From contig NZ_JABEQQ010000002.1 in the NCBI RefSeq assembly GCF_013184075.1, positions 434,001 to 498,000 of the forward strand: a DNA stretch of 64,000 bases, given 5' to 3'. Made by a program: the position numbers and the translations under genes. The number at the start of each line of letters is the position of its first letter. Position 1 is the stretch's first letter. Positions 1 to 9,054 of the stretch are shown here, one piece after another. Source of the DNA: Lentilactobacillus kribbianus (GTDB lineage Bacteria; Bacillota; Bacilli; Lactobacillales; Lactobacillaceae). Below the pieces are notes generated by a model. The model made no database searches and was not told the DNA's origin. It saw nothing but the letters and a program-made list of their open reading frames with translations.

Positions 1-149
1 CTATCAAAAAACCATATTAACACGTGAGTATTATTTTTATTCGATTTAATTAAAAGAGGTGTCATTGGTTATTTTATGAAATCCAATTAAACGCTGGTTC
101 ATAAATAATTTATTTAATTTCAATCTAGCTAATCATTAGAAATACAGTC

Positions 150-203
150 ATAAAAATAAAAAGTCAACCGAACATGAACATGTAATTCATGTAGGGTTGA
201 CTA
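150..203 (-). terminator. Terminator of the msrB-msrA operon
   Basis: On the minus strand a stem AGTCAACC pairs with GGTTGACT. An inner stem (ACATGAA with TTCATGT) extends it, and a T-rich tract follows at 150-161. It lies about 75 bases beyond the msrA stop. The candidate dif site lies between msrA and this hairpin. Confidence 0.75.
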
Positions 204-234
204 TTTTCTTACTAAAATGGTAAATTGATATTTT

Positions 235-262
235 ACTTTACATAATATATATTATACGAAGT
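235..262 (-). other. dif: Candidate dif site (XerC/XerD recombination)
   Basis: The plus strand reads as arm ACTTTACATAA, centre TATATA, arm TTATACGAAGT, which gives 28 bases. Read on the minus strand it matches the Firmicutes dif consensus as I recall it at every position except one, near the end of the XerD-side arm. It is intergenic, just downstream of msrA. Almost every gene to its right is transcribed towards it, as expected on the right replichore next to the terminus. A XerC-type recombinase gene lies at 11949-12878. Identification is from memory of the consensus. GC skew over the whole chromosome would settle it. Confidence 0.78.
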
Positions 263-278
263 TAGTCAATTTACTTTT

Positions 279-800
279 TTAGTCGTTCCAATGTTGTTTA
301 ATAAAATCAGCTCGACCACCCATTTCTTCAATTTGATATCTAAATGGATTTTTTTTATAAAAATCTTGATGTTCTTCTTCAGCAGCATAAAATGGTTTAA
401 CATCTTCGATAGTTGTCACAATTGGTTTAGTAAATTTTTCGCTATCAGCTAAACGCTGTTTAGATGCTTCAGCAATTCGGCGTTGTTCTGGACCGTCTAC
501 AAAAATAACTGGTCGATAACTATCACCACGATCTTGGAATTGACCCATAGCATCAGTTGGATCAGTTTGATGCCAATAAATTTCTACTAACTGTTCATAC
601 GAAATAATTTCTGGATCAAAAGTAATTTCAATCGCTTCAGTATGACCTGTTGTATGTGATGCTACTTCTTGGTAAGTTGGATTAACGGTATGGCCACCAG
701 TGTATCCAGAGATTACCTTAATAATTCCAGGCTGTTCCTCAAATGGCTTGACCATACACCAGAAACATCCACCTGCAAAAATGGCTTTTTCAACTGTCAT
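279..800 (-). CDS. msrA: Peptide-methionine (S)-S-oxide reductase MsrA
   Basis: This enzyme reduces the S epimer of methionine sulfoxide in proteins and free methionine in the cytosol, with thioredoxin as reductant. The family motif GGCFWC lies at residues 10-15, with catalytic Cys12 near the N-terminus. The motif GYTGG and a late-domain run [13 protein letters not shown] also fit. At 173 residues it is the usual single-domain length. It is the last gene of a three-gene operon with msrB and a HesB-like gene, so both sulfoxide epimers are covered from one transcript. The ribosome site AAAGGA lies upstream of the ATG. Confidence 0.96.
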   Translation of the reverse strand: MTVEKAIFAGGCFWCMVKPFEEQPGIIKVISGYTGGHTVNPTYQEVASHTTGHTEAIEITFDPEIISYEQLVEIYWHQTDPTDAMGQFQDRGDSYRPVIFVDGPEQRRIAEASKQRLADSEKFTKPIVTTIEDVKPFYAAEEEHQDFYKKNPFRYQIEEMGGRADFIKQHWND

Positions 801-823
801 ATTAGCTCAACCGTCCTTTCAAA

Positions 824-1189
824 TTAATCATTAACTTTAGTAGTAGTTAAGTCTTTTATTTGAACATTTTCATCAATCATACTGGAATCCCCAGAAAGCT
901 GTAATTGATGGTTAGTAGCATTCCAATCTAACTTCAGATGATTGTCCAAATATGGCTTAGAATAACCTTTATAAGCTACCGGACCCATAATCGAGTCTAC
1001 TTGTTGATCATAGTCCAGGACCTCGGCATTTTGATCTACTAAAATTACATTAAAAGCCAGATCAAAAGCACAAGTAGCAAATTTGGAAAACGGTCCAACA
1101 CCATCATCTAGGTTTAATAAAATTTTACCGTGATTAATATTAATTTCGTCCAAACGTTGTTTTGCTGCTGCAGTAATTTCTAAATTCAT
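824..1189 (-). CDS. HesB/IscA-like fold protein lacking cluster cysteines
   Basis: This 121-residue protein resembles the Fe-S biosynthesis (HesB/IscA, PF01521) family seen in lactobacilli: it opens with MNLEITAAAKQRL and has the small all-beta pattern. True A-type scaffolds carry three conserved cysteines. This protein has only one, Cys40, so it probably cannot hold a cluster in the classical way. It sits between msrB and msrA with short gaps of 37 and 23 bases and should be co-transcribed. A role linked to oxidative stress or thiol chemistry is inference from context only. Confidence 0.72.
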   Translation of the reverse strand: MNLEITAAAKQRLDEININHGKILLNLDDGVGPFSKFATCAFDLAFNVILVDQNAEVLDYDQQVDSIMGPVAYKGYSKPYLDNHLKLDWNATNHQLQLSGDSSMIDENVQIKDLTTTKVND

Positions 1190-1226
1190 TAAGGGTCTTC
1201 CTTTCTTATCATAATAGAATCAACAG

Positions 1227-1664
1227 TTATTCAAATAATTGAGTATATTGACCATAACCTTGTTCAATTAAATCCTGTTTAGGAATAAATCTTAAAGCCG
1301 CTGAATTAATACAATAACGTAGTCCGCCACGATCTTGAGGTCCATCTGTAAAAACATGACCTAAATGGGAATCGGCATTTCGACTTCTAACTTCAGTGCG
1401 TTCCATACCAAAGGAAGAATCACGTTTTTCTTTAATATCAGCTCTATCAATCGGTTTAGTGAAGGCTGGCCAACCACAACCAGAATCATATTTATCCTTA
1501 GAACTAAATAATGGTTCTCCACTCACAACATCCACGTAAATACCATCTTCAAAAAATTGATCATATTTACCAGTAAACGGACGTTCCGTAGCAGCATGCT
1601 GTGTAACTTCATAAGATTCTTTGGATAGTTTTTGTTTTAAATTCATATCATCATTAGTTGTCAT
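1227..1664 (-). CDS. msrB: Peptide-methionine (R)-S-oxide reductase MsrB
   Basis: This enzyme reduces the R epimer of methionine sulfoxide and complements MsrA. The signature CGWPAF is at residues 63-68 and the catalytic motif RYCINSAAL places the active Cys at 118. The zinc-binding CxxC pairs of many MsrB proteins are absent, so this is the zinc-free type. Its 145 residues are typical. The chosen ATG is preceded by GGAGG at an 8-base spacing. It is the first gene of the msr operon, behind a good promoter at 1694-1722. Confidence 0.96.
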   Translation of the reverse strand: MTTNDDMNLKQKLSKESYEVTQHAATERPFTGKYDQFFEDGIYVDVVSGEPLFSSKDKYDSGCGWPAFTKPIDRADIKEKRDSSFGMERTEVRSRNADSHLGHVFTDGPQDRGGLRYCINSAALRFIPKQDLIEQGYGQYTQLFE

Positions 1665-1693
1665 CTAATCTGCCTCCTTTTTAATCTCTATTA

Positions 1694-1722
1694 ATCATAT
1701 TCTTGGTCTAATTATAAATCAA
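1694..1722 (-). promoter_or_regulatory. Promoter of the msrB operon
   Basis: The minus strand shows TTGATT (-35, 1717-1722), a 17-base spacer and TATGAT (-10, 1694-1699), about 30 bases before the msrB start and just after the ppaC terminator. I see no clear operator. Confidence 0.6.
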
Positions 1723-1729
1723 TAAAAAC

Positions 1730-1776
1730 GCTTATAAAAAATAAGTAGAGGAATTGTAATCAATTCCTCTACTTAT
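1730..1776 (-). terminator. Terminator of ppaC
   Basis: There is a perfect 16-bp stem (ATAAGTAGAGGAATTG and its complement) with a 4-base loop at 1741-1776, followed on the minus strand by a T-rich run. It isolates the LysR-ppaC unit from the msr operon. Confidence 0.88.
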
Positions 1777-1790
1777 GTTATTTTTATTTA

Positions 1791-2717
1791 TTAACCTAGC
1801 ACTGCTTGCAATGGTGGAATTACTTGTTTCTTACGAGATACAACTCCCGGTAAGTTAACAAGATTATTTTCAACTTTAGCATTGTAGGCTTCTTCAATAG
1901 CATTAATAGGATCACCTAAAACTAACATTACTGAATCACTAGTTAAAACATTAGTAGCCAATAGTAAGAACATATCATAACCATCAGCGGCCATAATTGT
2001 CTTCATTTCTGCTTCTAATTCGTCTTTACGACTTAATACATCTTCTAAATCAACTGTATTAACTTGACCAATACGAAGGTTCTTACCACCCATTTCATAG
2101 GTTTTGGCATCACCTTGCAAAATATCTTCAGCGGAACGAGCAGCTACATTAGTACCCGCTTTTAACATTTCGATACCATAAGTTTCATAATCATCAATTC
2201 CAGCTAACTTAGCTAACACGGGAACCGCTTGACGTTCCTCATCAGTAGTAGTTGGTGATTTTAATAATAATGTATCTGAGATAATTGATGAAAGCATCAA
2301 TCCGGCAATTTCACGTGGAATTACAACATCATTTTCTAAGAACATTTTATAAATAATGGTACTGCAGCATCCTACTGGTTCTGCCCGGTAATACAAAGGT
2401 TGTGCAGATTGAAAATCAATTTTATGATGATCAATTACACGGGTAACTGTTACATCAGCTAAATCATCCACACTTTGTTTAGCTTCATTATGGTCAACTA
2501 ACACTACTGAATCCACTTCTGGCTTAGCGTTAGTAATTACTCGTGGTGCATCAACGTTAAAGTAATCTAATACGAATTTAGTTTCATCATTAGGGGTTCC
2601 TAAAGCGACCGCTTCAACGTCGTCTCCCAATTTATTTGCTAAATAAGCATATTCAATGGCACAACTAATAGCATCAGTATCTGGGCTTTTGTGTCCAAAA
2701 ACAAGTTCTTTACTCAT
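1791..2717 (-). CDS. ppaC: Manganese-dependent inorganic pyrophosphatase
   Basis: This family II (DHH) cytosolic pyrophosphatase hydrolyses pyrophosphate from nucleotide, aminoacyl-tRNA and polymer synthesis. Metal-ligand motifs are visible in order: GHKSPDTDA near the start, DHNEAKQS, and DHHKIDF. The C-terminal DHHA2 part has the substrate-binding SRKKQ motif. The ATG at 2717 is preferred over an in-frame GTG 9 bases upstream, because AGGAG lies 8 bases before it and family members begin MSKELVFGH. The gene starts 20 bases after the LysR gene stop, so the two are probably co-transcribed. Confidence 0.95.
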   Translation of the reverse strand: MSKELVFGHKSPDTDAISCAIEYAYLANKLGDDVEAVALGTPNDETKFVLDYFNVDAPRVITNAKPEVDSVVLVDHNEAKQSVDDLADVTVTRVIDHHKIDFQSAQPLYYRAEPVGCCSTIIYKMFLENDVVIPREIAGLMLSSIISDTLLLKSPTTTDEERQAVPVLAKLAGIDDYETYGIEMLKAGTNVAARSAEDILQGDAKTYEMGGKNLRIGQVNTVDLEDVLSRKDELEAEMKTIMAADGYDMFLLLATNVLTSDSVMLVLGDPINAIEEAYNAKVENNLVNLPGVVSRKKQVIPPLQAVLG

Positions 2718-2736
2718 GTAATCCACTCCTAATTGT

Positions 2737-3711
2737 TTATTTAGAATTAGTTAATTTTCTTAACCTAGTTAAATAATCCTCGTCTGCTAGGTATTTGTCA
2801 AACTCTTCAAGAAAATAATCAATTCTAGGTATTTCATCTTTGTTCTTACGGTAAACAAAGCTTAAATCAAATTGAACTTTAGGCTCTAATTCAGTATACC
2901 AAGTTTGACTAGCTTCCAACACCTTAGAATCAATACCATCTAAGTACGATAATGGTAGTGCTGTATTGGTCTTAGTGTCAATAGCAAAATGCAAAACTTG
3001 ACCAGGTAATGTAAAACGGCCAGCAATCTTAGGAAAATCTACCATTTGATTTTTAAATGCTTCATGCAATGTAGCATTTAAAAAGTAACCTTGCGGATAA
3101 ATAACCCAAGGTGTATTAACAGTATCTTTAAACCGCACATATTTACGATTGCTAAGTGATTCTTCGTGGTGTACAAACATTAAGTCATCAGCCATAATCT
3201 TTTTCGAATCATATGGTTGCCAGTTTTTAATTGAAGCATCTGGTAAATACATAATAGCTAAATCAATTCGATTATTCTCCAAATTTTCCCAAATTTCTTT
3301 TCTAGTTAACATATGAAAAGTAACTGTTAAATCAGGATTTTGCTTATATAAATCAACCGTAAAGGCTTCTAATACTTTAGTTTCAATGGAAGCTAGAATA
3401 CCGATATTAATTTCACCGGTTGACGCACTAGAAGACTGTTGAATTTCGTCTGTAGCTTCGTTGAGTAATTCATAAATTTCGCGGGTAGTCCTTAACATTG
3501 TAAGTCCGGCTTCAGACAATCTTAGTTTTTTACCAACGGAGTAAAATAATGGTGCACCAACTGTTCGCTCCAATTTTTTAATTTGTTGCGTTAAGGCTGG
3601 TTGAGTGATTCCCAAAATTTGAGCAGCCTGAGTATAATTCATTGTTTCTGTCAGCTGAAGAAAATAACTTAGCGTTTTAGAAGAAAAAATGCTTTCTTGC
3701 GTGGTTTTCAT
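2737..3711 (-). CDS. LysR-family transcriptional regulator
   Basis: This is a 324-residue LTTR. The N-terminal winged helix-turn-helix includes TQAAQILGITQPALTQQIKK (about residues 27-46), and the rest is a periplasmic-binding-protein-like effector domain. Its target and ligand cannot be read from sequence. LysR regulators often act on a divergent neighbour, but here the upstream gene parC is co-directional and the gene runs straight into ppaC. Control of ppaC or autoregulation is possible but unproven. Its own promoter lies at 3765-3793. Confidence 0.9.
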   Translation of the reverse strand: MKTTQESIFSSKTLSYFLQLTETMNYTQAAQILGITQPALTQQIKKLERTVGAPLFYSVGKKLRLSEAGLTMLRTTREIYELLNEATDEIQQSSSASTGEINIGILASIETKVLEAFTVDLYKQNPDLTVTFHMLTRKEIWENLENNRIDLAIMYLPDASIKNWQPYDSKKIMADDLMFVHHEESLSNRKYVRFKDTVNTPWVIYPQGYFLNATLHEAFKNQMVDFPKIAGRFTLPGQVLHFAIDTKTNTALPLSYLDGIDSKVLEASQTWYTELEPKVQFDLSFVYRKNKDEIPRIDYFLEEFDKYLADEDYLTRLRKLTNSK

Positions 3712-3764
3712 TTTTTGGGCTCCTTATCTGTTTAGTAATTAAAGTTGCTAGAATTATTAACCAT

Positions 3765-3793
3765 AATATAATCTCTCTTGTATGCCCAAGCAA
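3765..3793 (-). promoter_or_regulatory. Promoter of the LysR-ppaC unit
   Basis: The minus strand carries TTGCTT (3788-3793), a 17-base spacer and TATATT (3765-3770). It lies in the 103-base gap between parC and the LysR gene. No obvious T-N11-A operator is convincing. Confidence 0.55.
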
Positions 3794-3814
3794 ACAATTA
3801 CACTTATGGCTATC

Positions 3815-6256
3815 TTATTTTATAATTAATTCTAAAATTTTGCGTTTAATTGCTACGGGATGGCCCTCAGCATCAATATCAATTACAAATGAACCATTAG
3901 AATGACGACCACTGTTATTAAATTCATTAGGTAAAATATCATGAATTCGACTTCTATCAGTATAAATAATTAATGGGGCATCATTAGCTTCAATTAATGT
4001 AAAGTCAGCGATTCTATGGGGATCATTTTTTAGTTCTCTTAGCACCATTACCCCACGACGAGCTCGTGAAGTGGTTGGTACTTCACTAGCCTTCATTTTC
4101 TTGAATGAGCCTCGTTGAGTAACTAGAGCAACTTCCGAATCATCAGTGACAACTGCAGCATCAACCACAAAATCATTATCACCTAAATTCATCGATTTAA
4201 CACCAGTAGTGCGAGCTCCATTCACCGGAATTTCTCCTAGGTCGTATTTTAATCCATAACCTAAGTGAGACATTAATAAGACGTCCTTAGCCACATCAGC
4301 TAACGTTAAGTACTTAACCATCACTACTTTAGCATTTTTTTGCTTCAATTTTTCATACGTAAAGGCATGTTTTTTATAGGTTCTACCTGGAGTTAGATTT
4401 GAAAAATCAACTCTCTTAATATAACCATCATCTGTAGCAATTAGAAATTGTCCCGTTTCCTTGAGTGATTTAAACGAATAAGCGGCAATAATTTGTTCGT
4501 CGGTATCCAATCCAACCGTTTGTGACAAGTGTTCACCGGTATCTTTCCAACGAACGTCAGCAATTTCATGAACTGGTCGATAAATTAAATTTCCCTTATT
4601 AGTAAACATAAATAAGTGATCACGCGTATTAACGCGAGCTAAAAATACCGGATGATCAAATTCCTTTAGACCGCTGTCATCACTACTAGAAGCGCTATAT
4701 GAACGAAGACTACTTCGTTTAATGTATCCTTCATAACTGACTAAGGCCACCACGTCCTCATCTGGAACCGTTACTGTGGTACTAATTTTTAGATCACTGA
4801 TTTCAGCCTGGATTTCAGAAAGACGATCATTACGATAGTTTTTTAAAATTTGGCGGAATTCTTTTGCCAAAATTCGATTAAGTTCAGTGTCATCGTTTAA
4901 AATTAGTCGATATTCTTCAATACGTTTAGCTAATTCTGCTGCCTCTTTTTCAAGTTGGGTAACATCTGTATTAGTTAAACGGTAAAGTTGCAAAGCCACA
5001 ATGGCATCTGCTTGTTGTTCAGAAAAATCGTATGTTTTAACTAAGTTATCTCTTGCATCTTTACGATTTTTACTTGCTCGAATAGTTTTAATCACTTGAT
5101 CTAAAATCGAGAGAGCTTTAATCAAGCCATCAACAATGTGTTGGCGAGCTAATGCTTTTTTGAGATCATACTCGGTCCGCTTCTTAACTACTTCTTGTTG
5201 AAAACTCAAGTAAGCCGTTAACATTTGTTTCAAAGAAACTCGTTCGGGACGCATATTATTAATGGCCACCATATTGAAGGTGTAAGAAATTTGTAGATCA
5301 GTATTTTTAAATAGATAATTTAAAATACCTTGTGAATCTACGTCACGCTTAAGTTCAATTACAATTGTTAATCCGTCGCGATCACTTTCGTCGCGAACTT
5401 CAGCGATTCCTTCTATTTTTTTGGTCAATCTAATTTCATCAATTCGTTTAACCAACTGTGCCTTGTTAACTTCATACGGAATTTCCGTTACCACAATTTG
5501 TGATTTATTACCACGAATTGGTTTTATCTCCGTTTTAGAACGAACGACAATTTTACCATGCCCAGTTTCATAAGCTTTTTTGATGCCAGCAACTCCCTGG
5601 ATAATGCCACCGGTTGGAAAATCGGGTCCCTTAACAAAATCCATTAATTTTTCGGTGGAGGCATTAGGATGTTTTTGTAAATACAAAATAGCATCGATAA
5701 CTTCACCTAAGTTATGTGGTGGAATATCAGTGGCATATCCGGCAGAAATTCCCGTTGAACCATTAACTAATAAATTAGGAAATCTAGCTGGCAAGACAAC
5801 TGGTTCATATTCAGTATCATCAAAGTTTAATACCCAATCAACCGTTTCTTTATCAATATCTCGTAACATTTCACCCGATATTTTGCTTAAACGGGCTTCA
5901 GTATACCGCATGGCCGCAGGTGGATCACCGTCCATAGAACCATTATTACCATGCATTTCAATCAGTGGTTCTCTAACCTTCCAATCCTGACTCATTCGAA
6001 CCATGGCTTCGTAAATAGAACTATCACCATGGGGATGGAAATTACCCATAACGTTTCCGACGGACTTGGCAGATTTACGGAATCCTTTATCGTAAGTATT
6101 GCCATCCTTATTCATTGCATACAAAATTCGTCGCTGAACTGGTTTTAACCCATCACGAATATCTGGAAGGGCTCGTTCTTGAATAATTGATTTTGAATAA
6201 CGGGCAAAACGATCACCCATAATATCTTCAAGCGTTAAATCTTCAATTGTGCTCAA
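3815..6256 (-). CDS. parC: DNA topoisomerase IV subunit A
   Basis: This is the DNA-cleaving subunit of topoisomerase IV, which unlinks daughter chromosomes. The catalytic Tyr118 is in [11 protein letters not shown]. The quinolone-determining stretch [10 protein letters not shown] has Ser79 and Glu83, the usual unmutated type. The C-terminal part carries the repeated beta-pinwheel blades. The 813 residues are normal. The start appears to be TTG (6254-6256) behind AAGGG, giving MSTIEDL. It follows parE by 18 bases in the standard parE-parC pair. It is distinguished from gyrA by its position beside parE and its pinwheel sequence. Confidence 0.95.
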   Translation of the reverse strand: MSTIEDLTLEDIMGDRFARYSKSIIQERALPDIRDGLKPVQRRILYAMNKDGNTYDKGFRKSAKSVGNVMGNFHPHGDSSIYEAMVRMSQDWKVREPLIEMHGNNGSMDGDPPAAMRYTEARLSKISGEMLRDIDKETVDWVLNFDDTEYEPVVLPARFPNLLVNGSTGISAGYATDIPPHNLGEVIDAILYLQKHPNASTEKLMDFVKGPDFPTGGIIQGVAGIKKAYETGHGKIVVRSKTEIKPIRGNKSQIVVTEIPYEVNKAQLVKRIDEIRLTKKIEGIAEVRDESDRDGLTIVIELKRDVDSQGILNYLFKNTDLQISYTFNMVAINNMRPERVSLKQMLTAYLSFQQEVVKKRTEYDLKKALARQHIVDGLIKALSILDQVIKTIRASKNRKDARDNLVKTYDFSEQQADAIVALQLYRLTNTDVTQLEKEAAELAKRIEEYRLILNDDTELNRILAKEFRQILKNYRNDRLSEIQAEISDLKISTTVTVPDEDVVALVSYEGYIKRSSLRSYSASSSDDSGLKEFDHPVFLARVNTRDHLFMFTNKGNLIYRPVHEIADVRWKDTGEHLSQTVGLDTDEQIIAAYSFKSLKETGQFLIATDDGYIKRVDFSNLTPGRTYKKHAFTYEKLKQKNAKVVMVKYLTLADVAKDVLLMSHLGYGLKYDLGEIPVNGARTTGVKSMNLGDNDFVVDAAVVTDDSEVALVTQRGSFKKMKASEVPTTSRARRGVMVLRELKNDPHRIADFTLIEANDAPLIIYTDRSRIHDILPNEFNNSGRHSNGSFVIDIDAEGHPVAIKRKILELIIK

Positions 6257-6274
6257 TATTTCCCTTCCTTTCTA

Positions 6275-8236
6275 TCATTCAGAAGGCGCCGTATTATCTA
6301 AAATACTGCCCTCTTCTTCTAAATTAAATTTAACATTAGCTTCAATCCAATCACGTCGTCGATCAACTTTATCACCCATTAGTGTAGTAACTCGACGTTC
6401 AGCTAAGGCGGGATCATCAATTCGAACTCTGATTAAAGTTCTAGTAGCTGGATCCATTGTTGTTTCCCATAGTTGATCCGCATTCATTTCACCCAACCCT
6501 TTGAAGCGTTGAAGGCTGGCATTTTTGCCAAAATTCTTTTCTACTTGAACTAGTTGTTCGTTGGTCCAAGCATATTCAACTTTTGTCTTATTGCCGCCAC
6601 CTTGTTGCATTTTATATAACGGTGGTAACGCAATATAAATTCGACCAGCATCAATCATTGGTCGCATATATTTATAAAAGAATGTAAGTAATAACGTTTG
6701 AATATGAGCACCATCATCATCAGCATCTGTCATGATAATGACCTTGTCATAGTTAGCATCCTCGATATTAAAGTCAGCACCAACCCCAGCACCAATGGTG
6801 TATATCATGGTATTGATTTCTTCATTCTTCATAATTTCAGGTAATTTGGCTCTTTCAGTGTTTAAAACTTTCCCTCGCAACGGTAAGATCGCTTGATGTT
6901 TTCGATCACGTCCTTGCTTAGCCGAACCACCGGCTGAATCACCCTCGACTAAGAACAATTCGTTTTTACTATAGTCCTTCGACTGAGCCGGCGTGAGTTT
7001 ACCAGAAAGTAATCGTTCCTTTTTCTTCGTCTTTTTGCCATTACGACTCTCATCTCGAGCCTTACGAGCTGCTTGACGGGCCTGACGGGCTCGTAGCGAC
7101 TTGTGAACTAACGTCTGGGCAAATTCACCGTTCTCCATTAAAAAGTAGCCTAATTGCTCATTAACTATCGTGTCAACGATGCTTCGAGCCTCAGGCGTAC
7201 CGAGTTTTTCTTTGGTTTGACCTTCAAATTGTAAAATACTTTCAGGCACTCGTAAGGAAATTACCACAGATAGGCCTTCCCGCACGTCACTACCATCTAA
7301 ATTTTTATCTTTTTCTTTTAGTAAACCAATTTTACGAGCATATTCATTAAAAGCTTTAGTCCAAGCTGATTTAAGACCGGCTTCATGAGTACCACCATCT
7401 TTAGTTCGAACATTGTTAACAAAAGATAACATATTTTCAGAGTAACCATCGTTATATTGGGCGGCCACTTCTACTTCCACGTTATCCTTATTACCATCAA
7501 AATACATGATATCGCCTAAAGTATGTTTATCTTCATTTAAGTAAGAAACAAATTCTTTAATTCCTTCTTCATAATGAAAGGTTTCTTCTTGTTCCATACC
7601 CTCACGTTCATCAGTAAGCGTAATTTTGGTACCTTTCAATAAGAACGCAGATTCTCTTAAACGTTCAGATAATGTCCCAAAATTAAATGTGGTAGTGGTA
7701 AAAATAGTCGAATCTGGCTTAAATGTTAGCATGGTTCCACTGGGTAATCCGGTTTTACCAATTTTCTTAAGAGTTCCCTGTGGATGTCCACCATTTACAA
7801 AATCTTCTTCATATTTAATCCCATCACGAACAATTACTACTTTCAACCATGACGAAAGTGCATTAACAACACTAGCACCAACCCCATGTAAACCACCAGA
7901 AGTTTTGTAGCCACCTTGCCCAAACTTACCACCAGCATGAAGCATGGTTAAAATGACTTCGGGAGTAGGCTTACCAGAAGCGTGCATACCTACTGGCATA
8001 CCCCGCCCGTGGTCTTTAACTGTAATACTATTGTCACTATGAATAATGACGTTAATTTCATTACCGTAGCCTGCTAATACTTCATCAACAGAGTTGTCTA
8101 CGATTTCATATACTAAATGATGTAATCCTCGTCCATCAGTGGAACCAATATACATTCCTGGTCTTTTACGGACAGCATCCAGCCCTTCAAGAATCTGAAT
8201 TGAAGAGTCATCATACTTTTGTTTTCCTTTTGCCAT
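6275..8236 (-). CDS. parE: DNA topoisomerase IV subunit B
   Basis: This is the ATPase subunit of topoisomerase IV. It has a GHKL ATP-binding domain (KRPGMYIGST, VDNSVDE, GRGMPVG, GGLHGVGASVVNA), a transducer domain, and the TOPRIM region with EGDSAGGSAKQGRDR and the metal motif TDADDDGAHI. The length of 653 residues fits ParE or GyrB, and adjacency to parC selects ParE. The ATG has GAAGGAG upstream. It is transcribed divergently from plsY across a 153-base gap. Confidence 0.95.
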   Translation of the reverse strand: MAKGKQKYDDSSIQILEGLDAVRKRPGMYIGSTDGRGLHHLVYEIVDNSVDEVLAGYGNEINVIIHSDNSITVKDHGRGMPVGMHASGKPTPEVILTMLHAGGKFGQGGYKTSGGLHGVGASVVNALSSWLKVVIVRDGIKYEEDFVNGGHPQGTLKKIGKTGLPSGTMLTFKPDSTIFTTTTFNFGTLSERLRESAFLLKGTKITLTDEREGMEQEETFHYEEGIKEFVSYLNEDKHTLGDIMYFDGNKDNVEVEVAAQYNDGYSENMLSFVNNVRTKDGGTHEAGLKSAWTKAFNEYARKIGLLKEKDKNLDGSDVREGLSVVISLRVPESILQFEGQTKEKLGTPEARSIVDTIVNEQLGYFLMENGEFAQTLVHKSLRARQARQAARKARDESRNGKKTKKKERLLSGKLTPAQSKDYSKNELFLVEGDSAGGSAKQGRDRKHQAILPLRGKVLNTERAKLPEIMKNEEINTMIYTIGAGVGADFNIEDANYDKVIIMTDADDDGAHIQTLLLTFFYKYMRPMIDAGRIYIALPPLYKMQQGGGNKTKVEYAWTNEQLVQVEKNFGKNASLQRFKGLGEMNADQLWETTMDPATRTLIRVRIDDPALAERRVTTLMGDKVDRRRDWIEANVKFNLEEEGSILDNTAPSE

Positions 8237-8312
8237 TCGTTCACAGACTCCTTCTTTTATAGCAATCTATCTTATAGTAACCTAAAAATTTAACTTTGAA
8301 AATGAAATTTTA

Positions 8313-8341
8313 TTGGAGTAACCCCGTAAACATGCTAAAAT
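8313..8341 (+). promoter_or_regulatory. Promoter of plsY
   Basis: TTGGAG (8313-8318), a 17-base spacer and TAAAAT (8336-8341) precede plsY. A short inverted repeat, ATTAAAG with CTTTAAT (8340-8364), begins at the -10 box. Confidence 0.55.
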
Positions 8342-8389
8342 TAAAGCCATTGTACGACTTTAATGTCATGAATTTAAAAGAGGGTAAAT

Positions 8390-9022
8390 ATGAATTCAAA
8401 TTTCATCCAAATCACCATAATGCTTATCATTTCTTATCTATTAGGAGCTATTCCTAATGGCGTTTGGATTGGTAAAGCTTTTTTTCATAAGGATATTCGT
8501 CAATTTGGCTCTGGTAACATTGGTACCACTAATACATACCGGGTACTTGGCCCGATTGCTGGCACGGTAGTAATGGTTTTAGATATTTCCAAAGGGGCCA
8601 TTACCACCCTTTTGCCAACCCTAATGCACAATTATACTATTTCACCATTAATTTATGGAGTTATGGCAATTCTGGGTCATACCTTTTCAATCTTTGATCA
8701 TTTTAAGGGGGGAAAAGCCGTAGCCACTAGTGCTGGAATGCTATTAGCCTATCGTCCCGAACTATTTTTATTAGCAGCAGCCATTTGGTTATCGTTGATT
8801 TTTATTACTAGCATGGTTAGCCTAGCCAGTATGATTGCCTTTACTATTATTACTATTGTGACCTTTATAATTGACGAAACCTTTTTAGGTATACTAGCAT
8901 TATTTCTGACGATATTTATTTTTTACCGCCACCGTAACAATATCAAACGAATCTTAAACGGTAATGAAAGCTTGGTACCCTTTGGATTATATTATTGGTG
9001 GCAAACAACTCACAAAAAATAA
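8390..9022 (+). CDS. plsY: Acyl-phosphate:glycerol-3-phosphate acyltransferase
   Basis: This integral membrane enzyme makes 1-acyl-glycerol-3-phosphate from acyl-phosphate supplied by PlsX (gene at 23396-24430), the first committed step of phospholipid synthesis. The three PlsY motifs are present: GSGNIGTTN, GHTFSIFDHFKGGKAVAT and a late FIFYRHRNNIKR segment. At 210 residues with several hydrophobic helices it matches the family. The ribosome site AGAGGG precedes the ATG. It stands alone, with its own promoter and a bidirectional terminator. Confidence 0.95.
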   Translation: MNSNFIQITIMLIISYLLGAIPNGVWIGKAFFHKDIRQFGSGNIGTTNTYRVLGPIAGTVVMVLDISKGAITTLLPTLMHNYTISPLIYGVMAILGHTFSIFDHFKGGKAVATSAGMLLAYRPELFLLAAAIWLSLIFITSMVSLASMIAFTIITIVTFIIDETFLGILALFLTIFIFYRHRNNIKRILNGNESLVPFGLYYWWQTTHKK

Positions 9023-9054
9023 GATGACTCTTAATTGAGTCATCTTATTTTTTT
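9014..9054. terminator. Bidirectional terminator between plsY and the epimerase-like gene
   Basis: The stem AAAATAAGATGACTC pairs with GAGTCATCTTATTTT around a 6-base loop. T-runs on both strands serve the convergent plsY (+) and the epimerase-like gene (-). Confidence 0.9.

Noticed and set aside
1-149. Possible gene or regulatory element at the left edge
   Set aside because: All frames are short, no ribosome site leads to a credible start, and no hairpin or promoter is convincing. Nothing can be supported here.
168-192. GAAC/TTC-containing palindrome that looks like an SOS box
   Set aside because: It is the inner stem of the msr operon terminator (ACATGAA with TTCATGT). The spacing does not match GAAC-N4-GTTC and no gene starts beside it.
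8340-8364. FapR operator upstream of plsY
   Set aside because: The arms ATTAAAG/CTTTAAT share only the outermost bases with the FapR consensus, and the spacing is wrong. It is kept only as an unexplained inverted repeat.
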